Position numbers and translations under genes: made by a program. The notes under the pieces were generated by a model. That model did not search any database. It was not told the origin of the DNA and worked only from the letters and a program-made list of their open reading frames with translations. Positions 62,993 through 64,000 of a stretch of DNA of 64,000 nucleotides are shown here, piece by piece. Each line of letters starts with the position of its first letter. The stretch's first letter is position 1. The stretch spans positions 55,651 to 119,650 of the forward strand of contig CAZWQM010000006.1 of assembly GCA_964636225.1 (NCBI GenBank). The letters are read 5' to 3'. This stretch comes from UBA1858 sp964636225 (GTDB lineage Bacteria > Pseudomonadota > Gammaproteobacteria > UBA4575).

Positions 62993-63813
62993 GTCGACTA
63001 CAGGCCTGCTTTGAAAAATTAAATCAGAGTAATCAAAAAGCACTGATCAGTTACGTCACTGCAGGAGATCCGCATCCTGCGTATACGCTGGAAATTATGC
63101 ATACACTGGTAGCAGGGGGCAGCGATATAATTGAGTTGGGTGTTCCGTTTTCTGACCCGATGGCCGATGGTCCGGTGATTCAGCTGGCCTGTGAACGCGC
63201 ACTCAAACATGATACTTCTTTACAAAATGTGATCGATATCGTAAGGCAGTTCCGTGAATCAAATTCGACTACACCTGTCGTTTTAATGGGATATCAAAAT
63301 CCTTTTGAAATTTACGGCATTGAAAAGTTTGCCAGTGCAGTAGACGGCATTGTCGATGGTGTGATTACAGTGGACTTGCCACCTGAAGAAAGTCATCAAA
63401 TTGCGCCGCTCTACAGACAACATGATATTGACACTATTTATCTACTTGCACCCACAACTCGACAAGCACGTGTACAAATGATTACCGAACAGGCTTCCGG
63501 TTTTTTGTATTACGTATCGTTCAAAGGAATTACGGGTGCGAGTCAGATTGATGTTGCGAGTGTGACGAAAAAAGTTGCTGATATTAAAAAATGTACCCGA
63601 ATCCCCGTGGCCGTTGGGTTTGGGATAAAGAATGCGGACACTGCCTGTCAGGTAGCCAGTTGCTCGGATGCGGTGGTTGTGGGTAGTGCGATTGTTTCAA
63701 TTATCGCGCAGCATGGAGACGATATGCCAGCGGCTACTGCTAAAGTGAAATCTCTGTTGCATGAAATAAAGGATGCATTGGATAATAGTCAGTCCATACA
63801 GAATACTGCCTGA
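62989..63813 (+). CDS. trpA: Tryptophan synthase alpha chain
   Basis: TrpA cleaves indole-3-glycerol phosphate and channels indole to TrpB. The 274-residue TIM barrel has the catalytic Glu49 in IIELGVPFSDP and Asp60 in MADGP. It starts at a GTG that overlaps the trpB stop (GTGA). The 97 bp to accD contain an 8-bp palindrome (TCTCGAGA, 63860-63867) but no clear terminator, so accD may be read through. Confidence 0.97.
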   Translation: MSRLQACFEKLNQSNQKALISYVTAGDPHPAYTLEIMHTLVAGGSDIIELGVPFSDPMADGPVIQLACERALKHDTSLQNVIDIVRQFRESNSTTPVVLMGYQNPFEIYGIEKFASAVDGIVDGVITVDLPPEESHQIAPLYRQHDIDTIYLLAPTTRQARVQMITEQASGFLYYVSFKGITGASQIDVASVTKKVADIKKCTRIPVAVGFGIKNADTACQVASCSDAVVVGSAIVSIIAQHGDDMPAATAKVKSLLHEIKDALDNSQSIQNTA

Positions 63814-63910
63814 CTGAAAATCTTATAGGTATCTTAAAAGAAATTTACCAAGAGACATTTCTCGAGATAGATTTCCAACGACACTACAACAATAAGTACA
63901 ATACAAAACT

Positions 63911-64000
63911 ATGAGCTGGTTAGAGAAATTAATGCCTTCGCAGATTCGTACCGAGAGTACCTCCAAGCGAAAAGTTCCCGAAGGGTTATGGGATAAATGC
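63911..64000 (+). CDS. accD: AccD, acetyl-CoA carboxylase carboxyltransferase beta (start only)
   Basis: The first 30 codons of accD run to the window edge. They read SWLEKLMPSQ at the start and then VPEGLWDKC, matching the AccD N-terminus, where the last cysteine begins the zinc ribbon. The trp-accD linkage is conserved, and its partner accA is at 11218. The rest lies outside the window. Confidence 0.88.
   Translation, partial: MSWLEKLMPSQIRTESTSKRKVPEGLWDKC

Noticed and set aside
63860..63867. TCTCGAGA palindrome before accD as an operator
   Set aside because: Eight bases is short enough to occur by chance, and nothing else supports it.
1..64000. A defence island, prophage, insertion sequence, CRISPR array or toxin-antitoxin pair
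   Set aside because: Every stretch over about 300 bases is covered by a recognised gene or pseudogene; no transposase, integrase other than XerD, repeat array or phage gene was seen.

Overview
The window is a 64-kb chromosomal segment of a gammaproteobacterium, read as a run of conserved housekeeping operons. The gene orders bamA-skp-lpxD-fabZ-lpxA, rnhB-dnaE-accA-tilS, pyrG-kdsA-eno-ftsB-ispD-ispF, pepA-holC-valS with divergent lptFG, xerD-dsbC, parE-parC, prmB-aroC and leuCDB-asd-fimV-truA-trpF...accD are all typical of Gammaproteobacteria. Base composition looks moderate and even, and I see no insertion sequence, prophage, CRISPR array, rRNA or tRNA. The genus cannot be resolved from the sequence alone. 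A run of 100 N in fimV shows that this is a draft or metagenome assembly.

Layout. 1-3785 (+): outer-membrane assembly and the first lipid A steps (bamA end, skp, lpxD, fabZ, lpxA). 3782-6951 (-): lpxB preceded by an aminotransferase and an oxidoreductase that best match GnnB and GnnA, the enzymes making UDP-GlcNAc3N for lipid A with amide-linked acyl chains. 7072-18884 (+): rnhB, dnaE, accA, tilS, pyrG, kdsA, eno, ftsB, ispD, ispF. 18904-22253 (+): a YoaA/DinG helicase, tsaB, a VOC protein and a small secreted protein, ending in a hairpin terminator. 22292-23998 (-): a decayed animal-type haem peroxidase. 24178-29725 (-): a LysE-family exporter, valS, holC, pepA. 29857-32002 (+): lptF, lptG. 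31986-37755: an RDD membrane protein, xerD, dsbC, and an AddA-like helicase-nuclease with no AddB partner beside it. 37854-43008 (+): parE, parC, htpX. 43031-46883 (-): a broken FimX-like c-di-GMP receptor gene behind a PilZ-like protein gene. 47101-49674: epmB divergent from efp-epmA, the complete EF-P beta-lysylation set except the hydroxylase. 49649-51204 (-): psd and a SCO-type copper chaperone. 51279-64000 (+): prmB, aroC, leuCDB, asd, fimV, truA, trpFBA and the start of accD.

How the genes connect. Envelope biogenesis dominates: BamA/Skp for outer-membrane proteins, LpxD/LpxA/LpxB plus GnnA/GnnB and KdsA for lipid A-Kdo, LptF/LptG for LPS export, Psd for phosphatidylethanolamine, AccA/AccD and FabZ for fatty acids. 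The most distinctive biology is the predicted GlcN3N lipid A. Next come the two decayed genes (peroxidase, FimX-like) and the fimV assembly break, where two contig ends share an exact 55-bp sequence and merging them restores one reading frame.
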